NCBI GenBank assembly: GCA_003133075.1
Contig: PKZN01000084.1
Span: 1-16,762 of the forward strand
Length of the DNA: 16,762 bases
Origin: Acidimicrobiaceae bacterium
GTDB lineage: Bacteria > Actinomycetota > Acidimicrobiia > Acidimicrobiales > RAAP-2
Direction: 5' to 3'
Each line of letters starts with the position of its first letter. Position 1 is the stretch's first letter. Positions 1-7,180 of this stretch are shown here, piece after piece. Both the position numbers and the translations under genes were made by a program. The notes under the pieces are model-generated. The model did no database searches. It worked only from the letters and a program-made list of their open reading frames with translations, and was not told where the DNA came from.

Positions 1-753
1 GACGCGATGCCCAAGGGTGGCACGCTCTGTATCTCAACAGCATCGAGGATGATCACCGAGGCGGAATGGACGATGTTCGGCGTCGCCCCAGGGTCCTACG
101 TCTGCATACGTATCAGCGACAATGGTGGTGGGATGTCCAATGAGGTCCGCGACCGAGCGTTCGAACCGTTCTTCACCACCAAGCCTCGGGGCGAAGGATC
201 GGGTCTGGGACTGGCCACGGTCTACGGCATTGTCCTACAGACTGGCGGGTCAACGAAGATCTATACCGATGAAGGTGTGGGAACGACGATCACCATTCTG
301 CTGCCGGCCGCGCGAAGCCAGAGCGACGTCGTCCAACCTGAAGAGGGCCACGGTGGCCCCGTTGGAGGGACCGAGACGATCCTCGTGGTCGACGACGAGG
401 AGGGCCTGCGCGAGGTGGCTCGCCGAATTCTGACTCGCAACGGCTACGTCGTGATCACCGCGACCTGTGGCGCCGAGGCGATTGAACTCGCGGCGCTGAA
501 CGAAGGACCGATCGACCTCCTTTTGACCGACGTCATCATGCCCCAGATGCAGGGACCGAGCGTGGCGAGGGAAGTGAAGAAGGTCCTCCCGAACATCAAG
601 GTGCTGTTCATGTCGGGTCACGCGCAACCCGTCCTCGAGGCGGAGTCGGTCCTCGGGACGGAGTTTCTCTTGGTAGAAAAGCCCTTCGACCAGAAGCTTC
701 TCCTCGACCACGTTCGCCGTGCCCTCGACGTTGCGGTGAGGGTCGAAAGTTAA
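1..753 (+). CDS. Hybrid sensor histidine kinase, C-terminal part (HATPase + receiver domain), 5' end outside window
   Basis: The reading frame is open from base 1 and ends at TAA 751-753, so this is the last 250 residues of a longer protein. Numbering from the codon at 1-3, the first half is a GHKL ATPase domain: DNGGGM at 40-45 (G1 box), FEPFF at 54-58 (F box), GEGSGLGL at 64-71 (G2 box) and GVGTT near 92-96. A linker of about 20 residues leads to a receiver domain beginning ETILVVDDEE. It has the acidic pair D131/D132, the phospho-acceptor D177 in LLTDVIMP (codon 529-531), S205 in MSG and K227 in EKPF, a full active-site set. Such proteins autophosphorylate on a His in the DHp helix, which lies upstream of the window along with any sensor domain, so the signal cannot be named. 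Codons are slightly less G/C-ending than in neighbouring genes. The family is certain; the pathway is unknown. Confidence 0.93.
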   Translation, partial: DAMPKGGTLCISTASRMITEAEWTMFGVAPGSYVCIRISDNGGGMSNEVRDRAFEPFFTTKPRGEGSGLGLATVYGIVLQTGGSTKIYTDEGVGTTITILLPAARSQSDVVQPEEGHGGPVGGTETILVVDDEEGLREVARRILTRNGYVVITATCGAEAIELAALNEGPIDLLLTDVIMPQMQGPSVAREVKKVLPNIKVLFMSGHAQPVLEAESVLGTEFLLVEKPFDQKLLLDHVRRALDVAVRVES

Positions 754-896
754 AGGTATCTCGCAGGGATCGGCCCCACGGGTTCCCCTGGCGGTCACGT
801 CGGCGACGCGCGACGGCAACGTCTCGTAGATCTTGAACTTCGATGTCATGATGGAGCCCGTCGCGCGGCGAAGGGCGAGGCTAAAGGAGTACGACG
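754..896. other. Intergenic stretch with a possible minus-strand coding remnant (849 to about 755)
   Basis: No convincing terminator for the kinase gene is seen. On the minus strand an ATG at 849-847 opens a run starting MTSKFKIYETLPSRVADV, in which nearly every codon for about 20 codons ends in G or C, as in real genes here. The frame continues into the antisense of the kinase, where it makes no recognisable protein. It could be the truncated start of a lost gene or chance. The plus-strand ribosome site of the next gene lies at its right end. Confidence 0.25.
884..888 (+). promoter_or_regulatory. Ribosome binding site deciding the GTG start at 897
   Basis: AAGGAG-type sequence 8-9 nt ahead of GTG 897-899. 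It fixes the start of the asparaginase-family gene, which has no ATG nearby in frame. Confidence 0.75.
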
Positions 897-1847
897 GTGA
901 GTCGAGTGCCGATCATTATTGGTAGTGAGAGAAGCGAGGCCGGGCTCGCAGCGGGTGCGCGTCTTCTTTCTCACGGCGCATCATCCCTCGACGCCGTCGA
1001 GGCTGCGCTGCGACTGTGCGAGGACAATCTCGACGATCACTTCATCGGCACGGGCGGTCTGCCCAACGCGAGAGGCGAGGTCGAACTCGACGCGTCACTC
1101 ATGGTCGGCTCGACTCGGGCCTTCGCCGCGGTCGGGGCGATCAAGGGCTACGGCAACCCGATTTCCGTGGCGCGAGCAGTTTTGGAGAATCTGTCCCAAC
1201 ACTGTTTGCTCGTGGGCGAAGGAGCGGAACTGTTTGCCGAGGAGCACGGTTTTGAGCGAACCGAGTTGTTGACCGACGCGGCCCGCGAGCTCTTCTTCGC
1301 GGCGCTGGCGCCGTCGAAGCAGTCCGTCGAGGGTGAGAACACTCCCGCCCTCCCCGGGGACGACCTCTATCGAACCAGCGCGCTCGAACTGGTGCGGCGC
1401 CTCGCGCCCCACGGCGGTCCCTGGGGAACGGTCAACGTGCTTGCGCTCGATGAGGCCGGCGAGATGGTCGTGGGCGTCTCGACGAGTGGGTATCCGTGGA
1501 AGTATCCCGGTCGCGTGGGCGACTCGGCGATTGCCGGCGCCGGAAACTATTGCGATCTGCGCTACGGCGGTGCGGCCTGTACGGGTCGCGGCGAACTGAG
1601 CATGAGGGTGCTCGGAGCGCGCAGCGTCGTGGACCATCTGGCGAACGATGAAGATCCGACCGAGGCGTGTCAAGCGATGTTGCGCGAGGCGGCGACGTTG
1701 CCCGACGCCTTTCGTTCTGAGATGCGCACCCTGTGCCTCACCCCCGACGGGCGCCACGGGGCCGCGGCGGGCCAGCGCGGCGCGACCTACAACGTCATAC
1801 GCTGCGACGAGGGAGAACTGGAAGTATTTCCCCGCGCGTTGGTGTAG
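897..1847 (+). CDS. Isoaspartyl peptidase / L-asparaginase family Ntn-hydrolase
   Basis: A 316-residue protein of the Asparaginase_2 (glycosylasparaginase-like) family, which hydrolyses asparagine, isoaspartyl dipeptides or glycosylasparagine. The precursor cuts itself before a threonine that becomes the nucleophile. That site is visible as GT in HGGPWGTVNVLALD, giving Thr178 as the new N-terminus: an alpha chain of 177 and a beta chain of 139 residues. Counting onward, the partner residues of the family fall at the known spacings: Thr196 in STSGYPWK, Arg206 and Asp209 in PGRVGDS, and Thr229-Gly230 in ACTGRGE. The protein should therefore mature and be active. No signal peptide is seen, so it is probably cytoplasmic. 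It starts at GTG behind AAGGAG and ends 10 nt from the convergent serC stop. Which amide substrate it prefers cannot be read from the sequence. Confidence 0.9.
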   Translation: MSRVPIIIGSERSEAGLAAGARLLSHGASSLDAVEAALRLCEDNLDDHFIGTGGLPNARGEVELDASLMVGSTRAFAAVGAIKGYGNPISVARAVLENLSQHCLLVGEGAELFAEEHGFERTELLTDAARELFFAALAPSKQSVEGENTPALPGDDLYRTSALELVRRLAPHGGPWGTVNVLALDEAGEMVVGVSTSGYPWKYPGRVGDSAIAGAGNYCDLRYGGAACTGRGELSMRVLGARSVVDHLANDEDPTEACQAMLREAATLPDAFRSEMRTLCLTPDGRHGAAAGQRGATYNVIRCDEGELEVFPRALV

Positions 1848-1857
1848 TGAAGCTTCG

Positions 1858-2979
1858 TTAGAGGTTGCCGACGATCCAATTGATGCACGCACACAGCGAC
1901 GCCACGTCCTCGGAGTCGACACTCGGGAACATCGCGACGCGCAGCTGATTGCGGCCCAACTTTCGATACGGGTCAGTGTCGACGACCCCATTGGCGCGCA
2001 GCACCTTTGCGATCACGGTGGCGTCGATCTCGTCGGAGAAGTCAATCGTGCCCACGACGTTGCTGCGGTCGGCGGGGTTGGTGACAAAGGGCGTCGCGAA
2101 GTCCGACGCTTCGGCCCAGGAGTAGAGGATCTCCGCGGACTTGCGCGAACGACCAGCGGAGAAGCTCAGGCCGCCGTTGTCGTTCATCCACTTGATCTGG
2201 GACGCCAGTAAGTGAATCGTCGCTAGGGCGGGCGTGTTGTAGGTCTGGTTGAGTCGTGAGTTATCGAGAGCGATCTTGAGGTCGAAGAAGGCCGGCGTCC
2301 AACGACCCGAGGACGCGAGCGACTCGATGCGCTCGATCGCCGCGGGGGAGCAGAGCGCCAACCAGAGCCCTCCGTCGGAGGAGAACGACTTCTGTGGCGC
2401 GAAGTAGTAGCAGTCGAACTCGCTGGCGTCGACCATGAGGCCACCGGCGCCCGAGGTCGCGTCCACGGCCACGAGTCCCGTGGCACCGGCCGGGCGCACA
2501 ATGGGCATCATCACGCCGGTCGAGGTCTCGTTGTGCGTGAGGGCGTAGAGGTCGACGCTCTCGTCGGTCACGGCCGTGGGGTGCGTACCGACCTCGCTGG
2601 TGATGATGGAGGGGTCTTTGATGTGCGGCGCTTCCTTCGCGGCGCTGGCGAATTTCGAGGAGAACTCACCGAAACTCAAGTGCTGGGACTGCTCGGCAAT
2701 GAGGTGAAAGGTCGCCGCGTCCCAGAAGCAGGTCGTGCCGCCGTTGCCGAGAAGTACCTCGTAGCCCTCGGGGAGGTTGAAGAGCGCGGCGAGTCCGTCT
2801 CGCACTTCGCCGACCTTCGATCGGACGGTCGCCTGACGGTGCGAGGTGCCGAGGTAGGTCGGGGCGTCGGCGACCAGCGCGGTGATCTGCTCACTTCGTA
2901 TCTTCGAAGGACCGGATCCGAAACGTCCGTCGCGCGGTAAAAGGTCGGTGGGAATCTGGAGGGTGTCGGGGGAGCTCAT
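1858..2979 (-). CDS. serC: Phosphoserine aminotransferase (mycobacterial-type SerC)
   Basis: PLP enzyme that converts 3-phosphohydroxypyruvate and glutamate to O-phosphoserine, step two of serine synthesis. It closely follows the mycobacterial SerC pattern: PRDGRFGSGPSKIR near the N-terminus, GTSHRQ, HNETSTGV, VDATSGAGGL, and YYFAPQKSFSSDGGLW containing the PLP lysine (K197 from the start chosen). The C-terminus has DPYRKLGRNQLRVAMFP. The frame could start 11 codons earlier at ATG 3012, but those residues (APFDFRKNKS) are foreign to the family and neither ATG has a clear Shine-Dalgarno. ATG 2979 gives 373 residues, near the family length, and lies 6 nt behind an AAGAAT box, so it is preferred and may be leaderless. 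SerA lies 1.3 kb away; SerB is not in the window. Confidence 0.95.
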   Translation of the reverse strand: MSSPDTLQIPTDLLPRDGRFGSGPSKIRSEQITALVADAPTYLGTSHRQATVRSKVGEVRDGLAALFNLPEGYEVLLGNGGTTCFWDAATFHLIAEQSQHLSFGEFSSKFASAAKEAPHIKDPSIITSEVGTHPTAVTDESVDLYALTHNETSTGVMMPIVRPAGATGLVAVDATSGAGGLMVDASEFDCYYFAPQKSFSSDGGLWLALCSPAAIERIESLASSGRWTPAFFDLKIALDNSRLNQTYNTPALATIHLLASQIKWMNDNGGLSFSAGRSRKSAEILYSWAEASDFATPFVTNPADRSNVVGTIDFSDEIDATVIAKVLRANGVVDTDPYRKLGRNQLRVAMFPSVDSEDVASLCACINWIVGNL

Positions 2980-2984
2980 AGACT

Positions 2985-2991
2985 TATTCTT
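2985..2991. promoter_or_regulatory. Overlapping divergent -10 boxes for serC and the aminotransferase gene
   Basis: Reading right, TATTCT (2985-2990) fits a TANNNT -10 for the gene at 3016, leaving a leader of about 19 nt with GGAG at 3005-3008. Reading left, the complement AAGAAT (2991-2986) sits exactly 6 nt before the serC ATG at 2979. The two boxes share five base pairs. No good -35 is seen for either. Sequence fit only; no start-site data. Confidence 0.45.
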
Positions 2992-3015
2992 ACGGAAATC
3001 GAACGGAGCCATGCA

Positions 3016-4215
3016 ATGAGTCCCAGAGTGAGCGACCTTTTAGGCGGCCTGGCCCCTAGCGCGACGCTGGCGGTGGACGCGAAGGCGAAGGCCCTGAAGG
3101 CCGCGGGCGAGCCGGTGATTGGCTACGGCGCGGGCGAACCCGACTTCCCCACCCCGGTGCACATCGTCGAGGCCGCGGCCAAGGCCTGTTACGACGCGGC
3201 GAACTACAAGTACACCCCGACCGCCGGTCTGCCCGAACTTCGCGACGCCATCGTCGCGAAGACGATGCGTGATAGCGGCCTAGCGATCTCGGCCAACCAG
3301 GTGCTCGTGACCAACGGGGGCAAGCACGCCGTCGCCACGGCCTTCATGAGCGTGCTCAACCCCGGCGACGAAGTCCTGATCCCGGCGCCATTTTGGACAA
3401 CCTACCCCGAGGCCGTCTACCTGACGGGCGCGACCGCGGTGCCGGTGATGACGAGTGAGGCGAACGGCTTTCACGTCACCGTCGAGGACCTTGAGCGGGC
3501 ACGTACCGACAAGACCAAGTTGCTCGTCTTCGTGTCGCCATCGAACCCCTCGGGCGCCGTCGTCTCGCCCGAGGAGGTAGCGGCGATTGGACGTTGGGCC
3601 GCCGAACACGACGTCTGGGTGCTCTGTGACGAGATCTACGAGCACCTGGTCTACGGCGACGCCCGCTTCGTGTCGATGCCGGTGGTGGCGCCCGAACTAG
3701 CGGATCGCTGGATTGTCGTCAATGGTGTCGCGAAGTCCTACGCGATGACCGGGTGGCGGGTCGGCTGGATGATCGCGGCACCGGACGTGATGAACGCCGC
3801 GATCAACTACCAGAGCCAGACGACTTCGAACATCTCGAACATCTCCCAGCGTGCGGCGATCGCTGCGCTCACCGGGGACTTGATGGCGGTAGGGGAGATG
3901 CGTGCGGTCTTTGATCGTCGACGCCAGACCATGACCTCAATGTTGAACGCGATTGACGGGATCAGTTGCGCCGAACCCGAGGGCGCCTTTTACTGTTACC
4001 CGAACGTGTCGGGTCTGCTCGGGCGATCGCTCCACGGCCGCGTCGCGAACTCCTCGGCCGAACTAGCCGAGGTGCTGCTCGAGACGATCAAGATCGCGGT
4101 CGTCCCGGGCGAGGCCTTCGGCACGCCGGGCTTCTTCCGGCTCAGTTACGCCCTGGGCGACGACGACCTCAAAGAGGGTCTCGAACGCCTGGACGCCTAC
4201 GTCGCCGCGGGCTGA
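3016..4215 (+). CDS. aspC: Aspartate-type aminotransferase, class I fold
   Basis: A 399-residue PLP aminotransferase of the bacterial/thermophile aspartate aminotransferase subgroup, expected to interconvert aspartate and oxaloacetate with glutamate as amino donor. Visible residues: GAGEPDFPTP near 38-47, YTPTAGLPELR (substrate-loop region), N177 in SPSNPSG, D205 and Y208 in CDEIYEHLVY, PLP Lys240 in NGVAKSYAMTGWRVGW, R248 in the same motif (PLP phosphate), and R375 in FFRLSYAL (substrate carboxylate). ATG 3016 has GGAG at 3005-3008, 7 nt upstream. The family also contains aromatic and prephenate-type enzymes, so exact substrate range is inference. It is divergent from serC and 48 nt ahead of serA, which places it with amino-acid biosynthesis and possibly in one transcript with serA. 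Confidence 0.92.
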   Translation: MSPRVSDLLGGLAPSATLAVDAKAKALKAAGEPVIGYGAGEPDFPTPVHIVEAAAKACYDAANYKYTPTAGLPELRDAIVAKTMRDSGLAISANQVLVTNGGKHAVATAFMSVLNPGDEVLIPAPFWTTYPEAVYLTGATAVPVMTSEANGFHVTVEDLERARTDKTKLLVFVSPSNPSGAVVSPEEVAAIGRWAAEHDVWVLCDEIYEHLVYGDARFVSMPVVAPELADRWIVVNGVAKSYAMTGWRVGWMIAAPDVMNAAINYQSQTTSNISNISQRAAIAALTGDLMAVGEMRAVFDRRRQTMTSMLNAIDGISCAEPEGAFYCYPNVSGLLGRSLHGRVANSSAELAEVLLETIKIAVVPGEAFGTPGFFRLSYALGDDDLKEGLERLDAYVAAG

Positions 4216-4233
4216 GTCGCTGTCTCCGTCCCG

Positions 4234-4257
4234 TAGTCTGGCTCTTTGAGCGAAAGG
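4234..4257 (+). promoter_or_regulatory. Possible -10 and ribosome binding site of serA
   Basis: TAGTCT at 4234-4239 fits TANNNT and AAAGG at 4253-4257 lies 6 nt before the GTG start at 4264. No -35 match, so the promoter half is weak; the ribosome site is good and settles the GTG start. Confidence 0.4.
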
Positions 4258-4263
4258 TAGTCC

Positions 4264-5838
4264 GTGGCCCGAGTACTAGTAACCGAAGAGATTGCCGACT
4301 CCGGTCTGCAAAAACTGCGCAACGCGGGCCACGAGGTCGACATTCGTCTCGGGCTCTCGCCCGCTGAACTCCTCGAGGCCGTGCCCGGCGCGCACGCGCT
4401 CATTATCCGTTCGGCCACCAAGGTCGACGCCGCGACGCTCGAGGCGGCGGGGGACATGATCGTCGTGGGACGCGCCGGTATTGGCCTCGATAACGTCGAC
4501 GTCGTCAAAGCGACGGAACTGGGTGTCATGGTGGTGAACGCCCCCGTCTCGAACATTCTCTCGGCCGCCGAACAGACCATGGCCCTCCTCCTCGCCCAGG
4601 CCCGAAATATTCCCCAAGCCAACGCGTCACTCAAAGCTGGTAAGTGGGAGCGCAGCAAGTGGGAGGGCGTCGAGCTTCACGGCAAGACCCTCGGCGTCGT
4701 CGGCCTCGGCAAGATCGGTGCCCTGGTCGCCCAACGAGCGTTGGCCTTTGGGATGCGCCTCATCGCCTACGACCCCTTCATCTCAGAAGAGCGTGCCCGC
4801 CACATGGGCGTCGAGCTCGTCGACCTCGACACGCTGCTCGCCCAGAGTGACTTCATCACGATCCACTTGCCCAAGAACAAAGAGACGACGAACTTGTTGA
4901 ACGCCGAGTCGTTCACCAAGGTCAAGCCCGGCGTGCGCATCATCAACGTGGCTCGAGGAGGCATCGTCAACGAAGCCGACCTCGCTGAGGCGATCGCCGC
5001 CGGCCGCGTCCAGGGCGCCGCCCTCGACGTCTTCGAGAAGGAACCAACGACCGAGTCACCACTCTTCGAGTTGCAGTCGGTGGTCGTGGTTCCCCACCTC
5101 GGCGCCTCGACGTTCGAGGCCCAAGACAAAGCGGGCGTCACCATCGCCGAGCAGGTCGAATTGGCGCTGGCGGGCGACTTCGTGCCCTACGCCGTGAACG
5201 TGTCGGCTGGTGAGGTCTCGAACTCCGTGAGTCCCTTCATGGGACTCGCCGAACTACTGGGCCGATTCATCGGAGGGCTACTCGACGGCAACCCCGGCGA
5301 CCTAGAAGTGACCTACCAGGGCGAGCTCGCGGGGGCGGGCACCAAGATCTTGACACTCTGTGCCCTCAAGGGACTCCTGAGCTCAACCGGCCACGACGGG
5401 GTGTCGTTCGTGAATGCGCCGCAGTTGGCCGCCGAGCACGATCTCACCTACTCCGAGGTCTCCTCGGTCGCTTCGGCCGAGTACGTGAGTCTCATCACCG
5501 TGAAGTCAGGTGGCCACACGGTCGCGGGAACGTTGATGACCATCGGCACTCGCGTCGAGACTCGCATCGTCAGTGTCGACGGTCACGCCGTCGAGATCGC
5601 ACCGGCCGCCTCGATGCTCGTCGTGCACAACGACGACCGCCCGGGCATGATTGGCCTGGTCGGACTGGCACTCGGTGGTGCAGACATCTCGATCTCTTCG
5701 ATGGCCGTGGGTCCTGATCCCGAGACCAAGACCGCCTTGATGGTGCTCTCGACGCTCGCACCCACGCCCGTCGAGGTCATGGAGAAACTCCGTCAGACTG
5801 ACGGGATCCAAGACATCCACCTGATCTCACTGCGCTAG
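4264..5838 (+). CDS. serA: D-3-phosphoglycerate dehydrogenase, long type with ASB and ACT domains
   Basis: Oxidises 3-phosphoglycerate to 3-phosphohydroxypyruvate with NAD, the committed step of serine synthesis. The 524 residues match the long mycobacterial/plant form. The order is: substrate domain halves (1-100 and about 285-310), Rossmann domain with GLGKIG at 147-152 and D170, the catalytic trio R231 (VARGG), E260 (FEKEP) and H278 (VPHLGAST), an intervening ASB domain about 320-440, and an ACT domain about 450-524 starting MLVVHNDDRPGMIG. In the family the ACT domain binds serine for feedback inhibition. Start is GTG with AAAGG 6 nt upstream. It ends 20 nt from the convergent aldo/keto reductase, with no clear terminator between them. 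Confidence 0.97.
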   Translation: MARVLVTEEIADSGLQKLRNAGHEVDIRLGLSPAELLEAVPGAHALIIRSATKVDAATLEAAGDMIVVGRAGIGLDNVDVVKATELGVMVVNAPVSNILSAAEQTMALLLAQARNIPQANASLKAGKWERSKWEGVELHGKTLGVVGLGKIGALVAQRALAFGMRLIAYDPFISEERARHMGVELVDLDTLLAQSDFITIHLPKNKETTNLLNAESFTKVKPGVRIINVARGGIVNEADLAEAIAAGRVQGAALDVFEKEPTTESPLFELQSVVVVPHLGASTFEAQDKAGVTIAEQVELALAGDFVPYAVNVSAGEVSNSVSPFMGLAELLGRFIGGLLDGNPGDLEVTYQGELAGAGTKILTLCALKGLLSSTGHDGVSFVNAPQLAAEHDLTYSEVSSVASAEYVSLITVKSGGHTVAGTLMTIGTRVETRIVSVDGHAVEIAPAASMLVVHNDDRPGMIGLVGLALGGADISISSMAVGPDPETKTALMVLSTLAPTPVEVMEKLRQTDGIQDIHLISLR

Positions 5839-5858
5839 GGCGACCGCCGGAGTCGGAC

Positions 5859-6848
5859 TTAGTCGTTCCCCATCAGGCCGATTAGGTCGACGCGCTCCAT
5901 GACTTCATCGGTCAGCAGCGGCAAGACGTCCAGGGCCGTCATATTCTCACGAACCTGATCGGCCGAGGACGCGCCGGTGATGACGGTTGAGACGTTGGGA
6001 TTCTTCGCGCACCACGCCAGCGAGAACTGGGCCAGGGAGACGTCGAGGTCGTCGGCGATCTTCTTGAGCTCGGCGACCTTTTTGTTGCTGGCTTCGTTGG
6101 TGAGCATTTTGCGCAACCACTCGTAGCCCGGCAGGGTGGCCCGAGACCCCTCGGGCACGCCGTTCAGATACTTGCCCGTCAAGAGTCCCGAGGCGAGAGG
6201 CGACCAGATGGTCGTGCCGAGACCGATGTCCTCATAGAGGCGCTTGTACTCCTTCTCCACCCGCTCGCGGTGCAAGATGTTGTACTCGGGCTGTTCCATG
6301 ACGGGCTTGTGGAGGTGGTGGCGATCGGCGATGTCGTAGGCCGCTCGAATCTCGTCCGCGGTCCACTCCGAGGTGCCCCAGTAGAGGGCCTGGCCTCGTT
6401 CGATCATGTCGCTCATCGCCCAGACGGTCTCTTCGATCGGCGTGTTGGCGTCCGCTCGGTGACAGAAGACGAGGTCCACGAAGTCCAGACCCAGGCGCTC
6501 GAGTGAGCCCTCGATGGCCTGGGTGAGGTACTTGCGGTTTAGTGTGTTGCGCATGTTGGGACCAGGGTGGAGGCCCCAGAACAACTTCGTGGAGACCACG
6601 TACTCGTGGCGCTTCCAGCCCAACTCCTTAAAGGCGGCGCCCATGACCCGTTCGGACTCGCCGGCCGAGTACGCCTCGGCGTTGTCGTAGAAGTTCACGC
6701 CGGCGTCGTGGGCGGCGGCCAGACACTCAGCTGCTTGGTGGGCGGTCTCGATCTGGTTGGCGTTGGCGAAGGTCACCCAACTGCCAAAGGACAACAGACT
6801 GACTTTGAGCCCGGAACGTCCGAGTCGTCGATATTGCATCTCTGCCAT
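5859..6848 (-). CDS. Aldo/keto reductase, Kv-beta-like group
   Basis: A 329-residue NADPH-dependent aldo/keto reductase barrel resembling the voltage-gated potassium channel beta-subunit group, with motifs RRLGRSGLKVS, WGTSEWTADEI, WSPLASGLLTGKY and SRATLPGYEWL. The catalytic tetrad is complete: D55 and Y60 in FYDNAEAYSAG, K88 in VSTKLFW and H130 in VFCHRADANTP. In animal Kv-beta the last position is Asn, so this copy looks like a plain reductase. It is cytosolic, with no signal or TM segment. ATG 6848 has GAGGAG (6859-6854) 5 nt upstream. A 50-residue membrane protein gene ends 34 nt before it on the same strand, so the two may share a transcript. Substrate unknown. Confidence 0.93.
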   Translation of the reverse strand: MAEMQYRRLGRSGLKVSLLSFGSWVTFANANQIETAHQAAECLAAAHDAGVNFYDNAEAYSAGESERVMGAAFKELGWKRHEYVVSTKLFWGLHPGPNMRNTLNRKYLTQAIEGSLERLGLDFVDLVFCHRADANTPIEETVWAMSDMIERGQALYWGTSEWTADEIRAAYDIADRHHLHKPVMEQPEYNILHRERVEKEYKRLYEDIGLGTTIWSPLASGLLTGKYLNGVPEGSRATLPGYEWLRKMLTNEASNKKVAELKKIADDLDVSLAQFSLAWCAKNPNVSTVITGASSADQVRENMTALDVLPLLTDEVMERVDLIGLMGND

Positions 6849-6882
6849 GGTGGCTCCTCAATGTGAACGCGAGTGCGTTGGT

Positions 6883-7035
6883 CTATGCGGTGGGGTTGCG
6901 GGGCACGCTCGGCCACTCCTCGAAGGAGATGTCCGAGTCGTCCTTCGGCCGCTTGACGAGCATCACGATACCGCTGACGACGGCGCCGACCACTAACAGC
7001 AGCGAAAGCTTGAAAAGAGTTTTGAGGAGTCCCAC
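6883..7035 (-). CDS. Small single-pass membrane protein, 50 residues, unrecognised
   Basis: Starts at GTG 7035-7033 and stops at TAG 6885-6883. The N-terminal half is MGLLKTLFKLSLLLVV followed by GAVVSGIVMLVKRPKDD: one hydrophobic helix of about 20 residues (about 7-27), flanked by Lys before and KRPK after it. A short acidic tail ends FEEWPSVPRNPTA. An in-frame TGA lies three codons upstream of the GTG, so no longer start exists. Codons are strongly G/C-ending. No Shine-Dalgarno is visible; TAACCT (7049-7044) lies 8 nt ahead, suggesting a leaderless message. It is 34 nt upstream of the reductase gene on the same strand. I do not recognise the family; short actinobacterial TM proteins ending in a W-P-x-V-P tail are a possible group. 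The coding call rests on composition, topology and context. Confidence 0.7.
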   Translation of the reverse strand: MGLLKTLFKLSLLLVVGAVVSGIVMLVKRPKDDSDISFEEWPSVPRNPTA

Positions 7036-7043
7036 GAAGATTC

Positions 7044-7049
7044 AGGTTA
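7044..7049 (-). promoter_or_regulatory. Candidate -10 (TAACCT) for the 50-residue membrane protein and reductase
   Basis: TANNNT match on the minus strand, 8 nt before GTG 7035, with no Shine-Dalgarno between. No clear -35. It faces away from the leuA promoter at 7063-7090. Confidence 0.35.
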
Positions 7050-7062
7050 GCGTCGATCTCCC

Positions 7063-7090
7063 TGGACTTTTCGTCCCGTGGCGCTACACT
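7063..7090 (+). promoter_or_regulatory. leuA promoter
   Basis: TGGACT at 7063-7068 (four of six bases of TTGACA), a 16 nt spacer, and TACACT at 7085-7090 (TANNNT). The predicted start of transcription falls at about 7097, the first base of the leader peptide GTG. Confidence 0.6.
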
Positions 7091-7096
7091 GGGTTC

Positions 7097-7129
7097 GTGA
7101 CACATAGCCAGAGCGAACTGCTGCTGTAG
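7097..7129 (+). CDS. leuL: leuA leader peptide, ten residues ending in three leucines
   Basis: GTG 7097 to TAG 7127-7129 encodes MTHSQSELLL. The last three sense codons are consecutive CTG (7118-7126), and the stop directly abuts the first hairpin arm of the attenuator. There is no Shine-Dalgarno; the TACACT box ends exactly 6 nt before the GTG, so the message probably begins at the start codon (leaderless). Leader peptides rich in the regulated amino acid are the classical sensor of transcription attenuation and are known upstream of leuA in actinobacteria such as Streptomyces. Here the peptide would report charged leucyl-tRNA supply. It would be missed by ordinary gene finders because of its size. 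Confidence 0.8.
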   Translation: MTHSQSELLL

Positions 7130-7158
7130 GGGGCGAGCCGATGCTCGCCCTCGCCCCC
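7129..7158 (+). promoter_or_regulatory. leuA attenuator: competing RNA stems
   Basis: Two exclusive foldings share the same bases. A perfect 8-bp stem pairs 7131-7138 with 7143-7150 around a CGAT loop. Alternatively 7129-7137 pairs with 7150-7158 for 9 bp, which would consume the left arm of the terminator at 7153-7160. The three Leu codons and stop lie immediately upstream, so ribosome position can influence which stem forms. The order of events is inferred, not demonstrated. Confidence 0.65.
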
Positions 7159-7180
7159 GCTTGCGCGGGGGCATTTTTGT
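7153..7180 (+). terminator. Intrinsic terminator of the leuA leader (attenuator)
   Basis: Perfect 8-bp G+C stem, GCCCCCGC (7153-7160) with GCGGGGGC (7165-7172), TTGC loop, then ATTTTTGTTT. It lies after the leader peptide and before leuA, the standard position of an attenuator. The right arm can also pair with 7147-7154 using one G-U pair. Confidence 0.85.

Noticed and set aside
250..750. Antisense frame inside the kinase gene
   Set aside because: It covers the conserved receiver domain and its product resembles nothing; only the part outside the kinase gene (754-849) was kept as a weak remark.
1849..1856. GAAGCTTC palindrome between the asparaginase and serC stops as a terminator
   Set aside because: Only an 8-base palindrome without loop or T-tract; it cannot form a stable terminator.
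1095..1991. Long open frame (298 codons) antisense to the asparaginase gene
   Set aside because: A shadow of strongly G/C-ending codons; Arg- and His-rich, low-complexity product with no recognisable motif, over a gene with all family residues.
2980..3012. Eleven-codon N-terminal extension of serC from ATG 3012
   Set aside because: No ribosome site, residues foreign to the family, and it would run through the shared -10 box and the ribosome site of the divergent gene.
5839..5858. Terminator between serA and the reductase
   Set aside because: Only a 4-bp CGAC/GTCG stem and no T-tract on either strand.
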